From assembly GCA_020436085.1 (NCBI GenBank), contig JAGQYM010000030.1:1-53897 (forward strand): a stretch of 53,897 nucleotides of DNA. The letters are read 5' to 3'. A model generated the notes under the pieces. It was not told where the DNA came from. It did no database searches and worked only from the letters and a program-made list of their open reading frames with translations. The number at the start of each line of letters is the position of its first letter. Positions within the stretch are counted from its first letter, which is position 1. The position numbers and the translations under genes were made by a program. This document shows positions 25,125 through 32,210 of the stretch, piece by piece. Source of the DNA: Cyclobacteriaceae bacterium (GTDB lineage Bacteria; Bacteroidota; Bacteroidia; Cytophagales; Cyclobacteriaceae).

Positions 25125-26111
25125 TTAGGCAAGTGGGGTTACGTACTGGGCCTTTGGCGCTCGCAATGCTTCGCGAACCCATTTGCCTCTTTCCTCGGCA
25201 ATTCTGCGAACCTCAAGCCTTTCTTTGTTGCAAGGGCCGTCCCCGTTGATTACCCTTTTGAATTCTTCCCAATCCGGCTCAGTGTACTCCCAACGCCCGG
25301 TGTCAGTATTTTTCTTCAGCTTAGGATCCGGGATGGTGAATCCAAGTTCCTTAATTTTTGGAACATACATATCCAAAAACTGATTCCTCATATCATCGTT
25401 CGATCCCATTTTCACTTTCCATTTCATCAGCACTTCAGTGTGAACGGAGATTTTATCTGAGGGGCCGAAGAAGTGCATCATCGGTGGCCACCAGCGATTG
25501 AGTGCCTCCTGGAACATTTGTCTTTGCTTTAGAGTGCCCGCTGCCAGGTAGATCACACAATGGTGTCCATACTTAAGATGAAATGATTCTTCAGCGCAAA
25601 TTCTGTCCAGCGCTCTGCAGTATGGCCCGTAGCTACCCTTTGCGTTGGCCAATTGATTTACGATCGCACCTGCATCTACCAGCCATGAGATGAAGCAACA
25701 GTCGGCCCAAGTAAAAGTGGGGTAGTTGAAGATGTTGGAATATTTTGATTTGCCGTTAATCAGGTCATCGATCATCTGCTCTCTTGATTTGCCAAGAGTT
25801 TCAGCGGCACTGTAGAGAAGTTGTGCGTGGCCCACTTCATCCTGCACCTTTGCCATCAACGACATTTTCCTCTTGAAGCCCGGAGCGCGTGTGATCCAGG
25901 TGCCTTCGGGCAAAGCTCCAATGATCTCGCTGTGTCCATGTTGCTCGATCATGCGAATGAGTTGCTTGCGGTAAAGTTGCGGCATCCAGTCGGTGGGCTC
26001 TATCTTTTCGCCTCTATCAATTTTCGCCTCAAACTCGGCAAGTTTTATGGGGTCCTCGCCCGCTAATGCATCTGGTTTAATGCCTTCGAATGTGTTTCCT
26101 CCTCCGTACAT
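25125..26111 (-). CDS. paaA: 1,2-phenylacetyl-CoA epoxidase catalytic subunit PaaA
   Basis: PaaA is the di-iron monooxygenase subunit that epoxidises the aromatic ring of phenylacetyl-CoA. The 328-residue protein contains the iron-binding helix motifs: Glu in [15 protein letters not shown]-x2-H in [12 protein letters not shown], and a second E-x2-H in [13 protein letters not shown]. Length matches the family (about 310-330). It is the first gene of the paa cluster, with a candidate TetR operator over its promoter. Confidence 0.96.
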   Translation of the reverse strand: MYGGGNTFEGIKPDALAGEDPIKLAEFEAKIDRGEKIEPTDWMPQLYRKQLIRMIEQHGHSEIIGALPEGTWITRAPGFKRKMSLMAKVQDEVGHAQLLYSAAETLGKSREQMIDDLINGKSKYSNIFNYPTFTWADCCFISWLVDAGAIVNQLANAKGSYGPYCRALDRICAEESFHLKYGHHCVIYLAAGTLKQRQMFQEALNRWWPPMMHFFGPSDKISVHTEVLMKWKVKMGSNDDMRNQFLDMYVPKIKELGFTIPDPKLKKNTDTGRWEYTEPDWEEFKRVINGDGPCNKERLEVRRIAEERGKWVREALRAPKAQYVTPLA

Positions 26112-26130
26112 AAGCTGAAGTAATTTGTAC

Positions 26131-26184
26131 TAAATGTAAATCAATATCGTAACCGATATCAGCGTTAAAACTAACATCTGTTAG
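26131..26184 (-). promoter_or_regulatory. Candidate paaA promoter with TetR-type palindromes
   Basis: On the minus strand TACATTTA (26131-26138) resembles the -7 element. Between it and the expected -33 lies ATATCG-TAAC-CGATAT (26144-26159), and further upstream CTAACA-TC-TGTTAG (26171-26184). Both are perfect dyads placed where the neighbouring TetR repressor could block RNA polymerase. Confidence 0.5.
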
Positions 26185-26210
26185 GCATATTTAATAGTAC
26201 AACAGGAATA

Positions 26211-26804
26211 TTATGGCTTTTGTTTCTTCAAGCCGTTGACAAGCATGTCGGATAATTGCTGGCCGATGTTGAGCGAGTCGATTTTCCCCTCCGGGTCGTA
26301 CCACTGAGGCATCCAGTTGAGGGATGAGAACAGGGTCATCACTGAAAGTTTCGTGTCGATATTCTCTTTGAATTCGCCCAGGCGAATCCCTTCTTCAATG
26401 ATGGCTTTAAATCGGTTGATATAATTGATGCGAAGCAACAGGAAGTCGCGAAGGTAGGGTTGACTTAAGTGTCGGTGTTCGTTCATAAAAACAGCAGAAG
26501 CCGTCAGGTCTTTGGCCATTACCTGTATGTGTCCTATTATACCTAGCTTCAGTTTTTCACTGGCCGACACGTTACGAGATTCAACTTCATCAAGGGATTT
26601 TCTAAATTCTGCGGCCATGTCGAAGCACAGGTTGCGCAAAATCTCTTCTTTGGACTTGATGTGTGAGTATAAACTGGCGGCTTCGATGCCTAACTTTTGC
26701 GCCAAATCGCGCATAGAGGACGCTGCATATCCTTTTTCTCTAAAGAGTTCAGCAGCTTTGCGAATGACCTGCTCCCTACGCGATAAATTCATTACAGCTT
26801 CCAT
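26211..26804 (-). CDS. TetR/AcrR-family regulator, probably PaaR-like
   Basis: The 197-residue protein starts with a TetR DNA-binding domain (about residues 8-55: RREQVIRKAAELFREKGYAASSMRDLAQKLGIEAASLYSHIKSKEEIL) and has a C-terminal ligand domain resembling the TetR_C group found in PaaR-type regulators. It lies immediately upstream of paaA on the same strand. By analogy it represses the paa genes until a phenylacetyl-CoA-type inducer binds; that function is inferred from location and family. Confidence 0.83.
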   Translation of the reverse strand: MEAVMNLSRREQVIRKAAELFREKGYAASSMRDLAQKLGIEAASLYSHIKSKEEILRNLCFDMAAEFRKSLDEVESRNVSASEKLKLGIIGHIQVMAKDLTASAVFMNEHRHLSQPYLRDFLLLRINYINRFKAIIEEGIRLGEFKENIDTKLSVMTLFSSLNWMPQWYDPEGKIDSLNIGQQLSDMLVNGLKKQKP

Positions 26805-26830
26805 GTCAAACTACACCCTAAGATAATTAT

Positions 26831-26838
26831 TAAATTTG
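26831..26838 (+). promoter_or_regulatory. Candidate -7 element of the small membrane protein gene
   Basis: TAAATTTG fits TAnnTTTG and lies 20 bases before the ATG at 26859, between the divergent tetR gene and this gene. Confidence 0.45.
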
Positions 26839-26858
26839 ATAAAAAGTTTTATTTCCCA

Positions 26859-27353
26859 ATGGAATTCAATTCAATCAAGGAGTACTTCTATAAACTGTAT
26901 AACGTTTGCTATGCAATTACCCTTGTACCTCTTGGATTGTTTATCTATCTCTATTTGAAGATGCAAGTAGGAGAAATTAACTCCTTGATTCAAGCCGATG
27001 ATCAGATATTGATAGTACAGATTGCACTGTTTGTGTTTGCTTTACTGCTCCTAACGATCGTTCACTTGGTGATCAGGAATAAGCTGCAATCGGTTTCGAA
27101 AGAACCAAGTTTGGGAAACAGAATGGATAGCTACTTCGGCTTGTCCGTAGGAAGAATGGTGAGCGGTGTTGTCGTTTCAGCACTAGCGGCTGCCGGTCTT
27201 TATCTTACCGGGAGTGAGATTTTCAGTATCTACTTTTTGCTGGTGTTGTTGTGGATGGCTTACCAGTGGCCATCTCCAAAAAAAATGTGTGCCGAGTTGA
27301 AGCTGAAGGGAGACGAAAGGGAACTGATTCTATATAAAAGAGAGTCGCTCTGA
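26859..27353 (+). CDS. Four-helix membrane protein of unknown function
   Basis: The 164-residue protein has four predicted transmembrane helices arranged in two hairpins, with a short basic loop (HLVIRNKLQSVSKEPS) between them and a charged C-terminus. No family is recognised. It is divergent from tetR and convergent with the ECF-operon barrel gene; nothing in the context suggests a function. Confidence 0.65.
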   Translation: MEFNSIKEYFYKLYNVCYAITLVPLGLFIYLYLKMQVGEINSLIQADDQILIVQIALFVFALLLLTIVHLVIRNKLQSVSKEPSLGNRMDSYFGLSVGRMVSGVVVSALAAAGLYLTGSEIFSIYFLLVLLWMAYQWPSPKKMCAELKLKGDERELILYKRESL

Positions 27354-27378
27354 TTGTCCAGAACGACCCTCAAGAATT

Positions 27379-28461
27379 TTAGATGATCAAACCGAAGCTG
27401 AAGGCATTGAGCTTGGGCCCTTTTCCATCCGAGAACAATTCATTCATATCGTAGTTGAAGAACAGATCAAAGTCCTGAAAGCCGATCTGTAACCTTGTGC
27501 CATAACGGATATTGTTCAGGTAGAAATTGTCATGGTTTCTGTCCTTCTTCTTGTCGTTATTCTCGTTGTAAATATTTTTCGTGTAGCTGTCAATTCGATA
27601 TCCTACGTAAGGACCGATACCTACTCTGAAAGAATTGGAATGATAGCTGTCGAGGATCATGGGCTTTCTTCTGTTACCTCCAAAGTCAATCACAGGAACA
27701 AACGATGCGTTGATATAAGAGGCAGTCAATTTGCTCTTTTTGAAATCCAGGTCTCTGGTATCCATCCCAATAGTCACTCCAGTCGGATCTTTGGAAATGA
27801 ATGTTCTATCGTCTTGAAATTTGAAGTTGTACCAACTCACGCCTACACCCCATTCCAAAAAGAATTTGTTTGCCAGTCGCGTTCTTTGGATTGAGTTAAT
27901 GCCGACATACCACGAACCAAAAGGCTTTACTGTGTATTGATCGTTGTTGCTGTCCGGAAACTTGCCATCGCTGAGAAAGTTATTTGTTCCGATATCGAAG
28001 CTTATAGAGTGAAAAGTTCTTCTTCCTCGGTGTCTCTCATTGCGGATCTTGTTTCTGTATTCCCTACCATCCCGATCACTGCCTTCGTAGGTTACCCACT
28101 CACCTTCATCCCGATAGCGATCACTGCCGTAGTCGCGATCATCTTCCTCGTCTTTCGGCCACTCATAAGTTGGCTTCGATTCTTCAGCTACAACTACATC
28201 CGCATCTTCGTCTTTCAGGTATTCTGATGGGGGTGTGTTCACCGCTGTTGCGTCCTGCTTTTCCAGCTTCACGATCATGTCGTCCATCAACGCCTGGAAG
28301 TCATAATACTTTAGTGTCTGGATATCATCTTTGTGGATGGCAAAAATGACTTTGCTTGACTCACCCACCTTGATTACTACTGTGTCAGCAGGATTTTGTT
28401 GGGCGAGGGTTTGAACCCATCCCAATACTCCGCATAACATCACAAAAATTCTCGGTCTCAT
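27379..28461 (-). CDS. Outer-membrane beta-barrel protein of the ECF sigma operon
   Basis: The 360-residue protein has a signal peptide (FVMLCGVLGWVQTLAQ), a ~110-residue acidic and Arg-rich low-complexity linker (EDDRDYGSDRYRDEGE), and a C-terminal barrel of about 200 residues with alternating strands such as FRVGIGPYVGYRID and ending in LNAFSFGLII. It lies two bases after the anti-sigma gene, so it belongs to the same transcript. It may be the envelope client whose state the sigma/anti-sigma pair monitors; that is inference. Confidence 0.8.
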   Translation of the reverse strand: MRPRIFVMLCGVLGWVQTLAQQNPADTVVIKVGESSKVIFAIHKDDIQTLKYYDFQALMDDMIVKLEKQDATAVNTPPSEYLKDEDADVVVAEESKPTYEWPKDEEDDRDYGSDRYRDEGEWVTYEGSDRDGREYRNKIRNERHRGRRTFHSISFDIGTNNFLSDGKFPDSNNDQYTVKPFGSWYVGINSIQRTRLANKFFLEWGVGVSWYNFKFQDDRTFISKDPTGVTIGMDTRDLDFKKSKLTASYINASFVPVIDFGGNRRKPMILDSYHSNSFRVGIGPYVGYRIDSYTKNIYNENNDKKKDRNHDNFYLNNIRYGTRLQIGFQDFDLFFNYDMNELFSDGKGPKLNAFSFGLII

Positions 28462-28463
28462 AT

Positions 28464-29174
28464 TTACCTACTGTTATTTTTTTTGTCGTCCTTTTTAAAA
28501 TTCAGCGCCAGGATTTCTTCCTTCGCTTGCCTGAGGCCTACGATGGGGCTGTCGCCATTGCGTACGTCACTGGCTATCTCCCACACTTTCTTAAGGCCGT
28601 TCTTCCTTTCCGGAAGTTCTTCAAAATCGATATCGGGTTTTCTTTTCGCGATATCTTTCAACTCGTATACAATCACTATTGGCTCTCGCTTCTCATCCAC
28701 TACAACATCAGCTATTTCAGTTTTTTCAATAACTAGGTTATCAGCGAGGGTCACGTTGAGTTCCTCAGTCAAATCCAAGGGCGGTAATTCATTCTGTTCT
28801 TCTGGCCTTGCCTTTGGTGTTGTGGCCTTTTGTTTGTCTGCTCTGGCTACTCTCTGATTCTTAATTATGTCATCCGTTACCACGGGCAACTGGTTTGGAA
28901 CTTGCTCTTCTTCTTTGGGTTGAGCAGTCTCATTTGTTTTTACCTCTGGTTTCGTTTCTGCCACTGCTTGATTGCTTTCAGTGGTTGCGTTGATGTTATA
29001 AAACAGCCATGTCCCCATTGCAATCAACGCGAGTGCGGCCGCGGCTCTGAACCAGACTACTGCCTTATTTTTTTTTGACAGACTGCCCTCAATTCGCGAC
29101 CATGCATTTGCATCTGGCGCCACTGAATGCTCTCCTAGCTTCTCCCTAAAAAAACTGTCTATTGAATTATTCAT
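28464..29174 (-). CDS. Transmembrane anti-sigma factor-like protein
   Basis: From ATG 29174 the protein has 236 residues: a cytoplasmic N-terminal segment with NSIDSFFREKLGEHS and ANAWSRIEGSL, a single membrane helix (VVWFRAAAALALIAMGTWLFY), and a charged periplasmic part. This is the usual layout of Bacteroidota anti-sigma factors. It overlaps the sigma gene by 8 bases, a common coupling that fixes stoichiometry. A longer frame starts at 29195. Confidence 0.78.
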   Translation of the reverse strand: MNNSIDSFFREKLGEHSVAPDANAWSRIEGSLSKKNKAVVWFRAAAALALIAMGTWLFYNINATTESNQAVAETKPEVKTNETAQPKEEEQVPNQLPVVTDDIIKNQRVARADKQKATTPKARPEEQNELPPLDLTEELNVTLADNLVIEKTEIADVVVDEKREPIVIVYELKDIAKRKPDIDFEELPERKNGLKKVWEIASDVRNGDSPIVGLRQAKEEILALNFKKDDKKNNSR

Positions 29175-29748
29175 GACCGTTTGATTTTTTAACATTCACA
29201 TCCTTCTCCATCTCTATCAATTTCTTTTGCAATAAGGCTCGTGCCCTGCTGAGTTGTGACTTTGATGTGTTTTCACTTATTCCTAGCTGATCTGCAATCT
29301 CCTTGTGAGAGTATCCATCGATAGCGTATAAGTTGAACACCATCCTGTAACCTGTCGGCAGATCGCCAACCAACCTCATTAGGTCGGCAGCTTCGAGGTG
29401 GGTGTCCAGTTGCGCATAATCCGGAGTTCTATCTACCACCTCTATCTCTGTTTCCAGGTACATGTTTTTGTTTCGTCTCAGGTAGGTGAGAGATTCGTTC
29501 ACCACAATCCTTCTTATCCACCCCTCGAAACTGCCTTCACCCTTGTATTGATCAATTCGTTCGAACAACTTGGTGAAGGCCGTTACCAACACATCCTCAG
29601 CTTCCATTTTTGATGGGATATATCGACAACACAGGGCGTACATCTTGCCGGAAAAATGCTCATACAGGCTGCGCTGCGCACGGGCATCCTGCCTTTTGCA
29701 TCCTTCAATCCATTCCGATTCTTTAGCCCGGTAAATCTGAAATCCCAT
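29167..29748 (-). CDS. ECF-type RNA polymerase sigma factor
   Basis: The 193-residue sigma-70 family protein has region 2 (residues ~25-90; YEHFSGKMYALCCRYIPSKMEAEDVL, then GSFEGWIRRIVVNESLTYLR) and region 4 (~125-180; LPTGYRMVFNLYAIDGYSHKEIA and SENTSKSQLSRARALLQ). There is no region 1 or 3, as expected for ECF. It directs a small regulon probably including its own operon: a candidate autologous promoter lies just upstream. Confidence 0.93.
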   Translation of the reverse strand: MGFQIYRAKESEWIEGCKRQDARAQRSLYEHFSGKMYALCCRYIPSKMEAEDVLVTAFTKLFERIDQYKGEGSFEGWIRRIVVNESLTYLRRNKNMYLETEIEVVDRTPDYAQLDTHLEAADLMRLVGDLPTGYRMVFNLYAIDGYSHKEIADQLGISENTSKSQLSRARALLQKKLIEMEKDVNVKKSNGHE

Positions 29749-29767
29749 TTAAAATGTTTCAAAACCA

Positions 29768-29794
29768 AGATGCAGGCCCCATCGCGTTGGTTGC
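29768..29794 (-). promoter_or_regulatory. Candidate ECF-sigma-dependent autoregulated promoter
   Basis: On the minus strand GCAACC (29789-29794) is followed after 15 bases by GCATCT (29768-29773), about 20 bases before the sigma start codon. A GCAACC...GCxTCT pair resembles ECF promoters I know from Bacteroidota; not verified here. Confidence 0.4.
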
Positions 29795-29811
29795 ATCCTC
29801 GTTAAATTATT

Positions 29812-30246
29812 TTAGTATGCAGCCTGGTAGTCGACAGTGATTGGCAGCCAGGCATATTGCCTTTCTTTTACGGCAACGGGGTTAATAGCGTTGTTTTTAT
29901 CAAATCGATTGGCAAACAGACCGCCCTTTTCTTTCACAAATACAGAGTAATCCCCGGGAGGTAATTTCAGCTTGAAGGAGCCATCCGAGCTGGTGGCGAT
30001 TGTGGTGATCAGTTTAGTCTGGATGTTTTCAAAAAAGCCATCCGGATTTTGACTCACCTGTGAAAGGGTTGTGAGTTCATAAATGTAAAGCTCTCGTTTC
30101 ACACCAGCATGCGCAGAGCGATTGACACCAGGGCCAGGCAATTGATTACCCGAAATCCAAAGTACCTGCCCTTTTATGCCCTGCCTGTTTTGCGAGGTCG
30201 CACAAGAAGCGATCACTATGTAAAGAAGGATGATTGACCTTCTCAT
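29812..30246 (-). CDS. Lipoprotein with carboxypeptidase-regulatory-like fold, paralogue of the next gene
   Basis: From ATG 30246 the protein has 144 residues with signal RRSIILLYIVIASC (lipidation Cys). The mature domain reads KGQVLWISGNQLPG, LYIYELTTLSQV, and SDGSFKLKLPPGDYSVFV, the last being a typical CarboxypepD_reg-like beta-sandwich closing hairpin. It shares this entire plan with the adjacent gene at 30286. The start at 30261 would add five residues. It is likely a surface or periplasmic protein; function unknown. Confidence 0.7.
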   Translation of the reverse strand: MRRSIILLYIVIASCATSQNRQGIKGQVLWISGNQLPGPGVNRSAHAGVKRELYIYELTTLSQVSQNPDGFFENIQTKLITTIATSSDGSFKLKLPPGDYSVFVKEKGGLFANRFDKNNAINPVAVKERQYAWLPITVDYQAAY

Positions 30247-30285
30247 AATCGAAGGTACCATAAACCAGAGCCTAAAACAATCGTG

Positions 30286-30717
30286 TTAGTGGTATGAGGA
30301 ATAGTCGATCGTAATGGTCACCCACGATTTTTTCTTGTACTCAACAAAGGCTGGACTAAGATTGCCTTTTCTATCCTGCAGGTTTCCGAAGTAATGATTT
30401 TTGTAAAAGACAAAAATGGAGTACTGACCGGGAGGAAGTTTGATTTTAAACGAGCCATTCCATTTTGCAAACTCACGTTTAACCAATGGCGTATAAATTT
30501 TAGAAATCTTGTTGTCATCGAGATCTACTTCTGCCAGAGTGGTCAGTTCATGAACAAAAATCTCAAGAGGAATACCAGAGTAGGGGATAGTCTTATCGAG
30601 ATGATCTGAGTTAGATTCGGGTTGATTCCAATACAACTGTCCAGCAACTCCAGTTTTCTGTGCAAAGGATGGAATGCTGAGGGTGATAATCGAGATGAGA
30701 AAGAGATTGTATTTCAA
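30286..30717 (-). CDS. Secreted carboxypeptidase-regulatory-like protein, paralogue of the previous gene
   Basis: The 143-residue protein has a cleavable signal peptide (FLISIITLSIPSFAQ) instead of a lipobox. Its mature part repeats the paralogue's plan: GVAGQLYWNQPE, IFVHELTTLAEV, and NGSFKIKLPPGQYSIFV, ending in WVTITIDYSSYH (VxxxTxDYxxxY in both). It lies 39 bases upstream of the paralogue and overlaps the nuclease gene by 4 bases. The pair arose by tandem duplication and then diverged in anchoring. Confidence 0.7.
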   Translation of the reverse strand: MKYNLFLISIITLSIPSFAQKTGVAGQLYWNQPESNSDHLDKTIPYSGIPLEIFVHELTTLAEVDLDDNKISKIYTPLVKREFAKWNGSFKIKLPPGQYSIFVFYKNHYFGNLQDRKGNLSPAFVEYKKKSWVTITIDYSSYH

Positions 30718-32117
30718 ATGGAGGAGAATAATTCAAATGACTCTAGGTAATCCGGTACAAAGCAATTCCAACCTTTTGTTGTTTTGATCTTGTCCTGTAA
30801 AACACGCGCGGTTGCTTCCTCTCCGTGTGTAATGAAGGTCATCTTGGGTGATGACTCAAATGCCGAAATCCAATTCATAAGTTCACTTTGGTCCGCATGA
30901 GCGGAGAGACCATTTATCTTCTTTATGGAACACTTGATCGGTACTTCTATTCCAAAAATTCTTACTGACTCTTTTCCTTCCAAAATATCTCGACCACGCG
31001 TGCCTTCTGCCTGATATCCAACGAAGAGAACCGTATCTTTCTTATTTCCAAGCCTATGATAAAGATGATGAAGTATCCTGCCACCCGTACACATGCCGCT
31101 GGCCGAGACAATGATGGCCGGATTTTTCAGATCATTTAACTCTCTTGAACTCTCTGGCGTGTTACAGAATCTAATGTTGGGAGCGTCAAATACGCTGATC
31201 AACTTACTTCCTTCTTTGTGAACCTCGAGTTTGTTTATCTGTCCGTGTTTTTCGTAGAGTGAGGAGACGCTGATCGCCATCGGGCTGTCAATATAGATCG
31301 GGATCGCAGGAATCCGCTTCTCTGCTATCAGCTTGTGGAAGTAATAAATCAGGTTTTGTGTTCGGCCAACCGCAAAAGAAGGGACAATCAACAGCCCTCC
31401 ATTGTCAACCGTGAAGTTAGTAACCTCTTCAAGTTCTTTTTCAACCCTATCCATTGGGTTGTTACGGTCACCATAAGTGGATTCTATCAAGAGGATATCA
31501 GCTTGATTTACTTTTGCGGGAGGGTACATCAATGGATCTTCCTCTCTTCCGAGATCACCCGAGAAAACAATTTTTTTGTTTTGAGAATCACCGCGGAGAT
31601 AAAACTCCACGAGTGCAGCACCCAGGATGTGGCCAGCATTTCTAAACGATATCTCAATGTTATTGGTGAGCGCTATCTTTTTGTCCATGGGATGCGCCTC
31701 AACCATTTCCAAAACCATTTCGGCATCAGCAACGCCAAATAGTGGCTCAGGTTTGCTATGCTTAGAATAGCCATGCTTGAACGCGAACTGAGCTTCCTCT
31801 TCCTGTAACTTTCCTGCGTCCGGAAGCATAATACCCATAAGGTCTTTGGTTGCTTCAGTACAAATTATTTTTCCTCCGTACCCTTCTTTTGCCAGCCGCG
31901 GAAGATAGCCCGTGTGATCGATGTGTGCATGTGTGACAACGATAACATCAATTTGTTTTGGATCGATGGGAAGTTTGCTCCAGTTTCTCAGGCGCAGTTC
32001 TTTTGGTCCCTGGAATAATCCGCAATCTACCAGTATTCGCTTGTCGTCAATTTCGAGGAGATACTTTGACCCTGTAACACTCTTTACTGCTCCGAGAAAT
32101 TTTATTCTTACATCCAT
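30714..32117 (-). CDS. MBL-fold beta-CASP RNA-processing exonuclease-like protein
   Basis: This 467-residue protein shows the metallo-beta-lactamase zinc site THAHIDHTGYLPRL, later Asp/His in AGHILGAA and SGDLG, then ESTYGDR, and the beta-CASP motifs SASGMCTGGRILHHL and NGLSAHAD. Family members (CPSF-73/YSH1-like, TTHA0252-like) cut RNA in the cytoplasm. It overlaps the next gene by 4 bases but their functions are not obviously linked. Confidence 0.88.
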   Translation of the reverse strand: MDVRIKFLGAVKSVTGSKYLLEIDDKRILVDCGLFQGPKELRLRNWSKLPIDPKQIDVIVVTHAHIDHTGYLPRLAKEGYGGKIICTEATKDLMGIMLPDAGKLQEEEAQFAFKHGYSKHSKPEPLFGVADAEMVLEMVEAHPMDKKIALTNNIEISFRNAGHILGAALVEFYLRGDSQNKKIVFSGDLGREEDPLMYPPAKVNQADILLIESTYGDRNNPMDRVEKELEEVTNFTVDNGGLLIVPSFAVGRTQNLIYYFHKLIAEKRIPAIPIYIDSPMAISVSSLYEKHGQINKLEVHKEGSKLISVFDAPNIRFCNTPESSRELNDLKNPAIIVSASGMCTGGRILHHLYHRLGNKKDTVLFVGYQAEGTRGRDILEGKESVRIFGIEVPIKCSIKKINGLSAHADQSELMNWISAFESSPKMTFITHGEEATARVLQDKIKTTKGWNCFVPDYLESFELFSSI

Positions 32118-32166
32118 TTACAAGCTGTGTCTTGTGAGGCGTAAAAGAGAGGAATCTTTTAGAAAT

Positions 32167-32187
32167 AAAAAAGGGGCATGAAGCCCC
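32167..32187 (-). terminator. Intrinsic terminator after the PspC-like gene
   Basis: GGGGC / GCCCC with a 5-base loop; on the minus strand it runs into a T tract. A T run on the other side could also make it work on the plus strand. Confidence 0.75.
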
Positions 32188-32210
32188 GATTTTTTTTCGC
32201 GTGAGCTATG

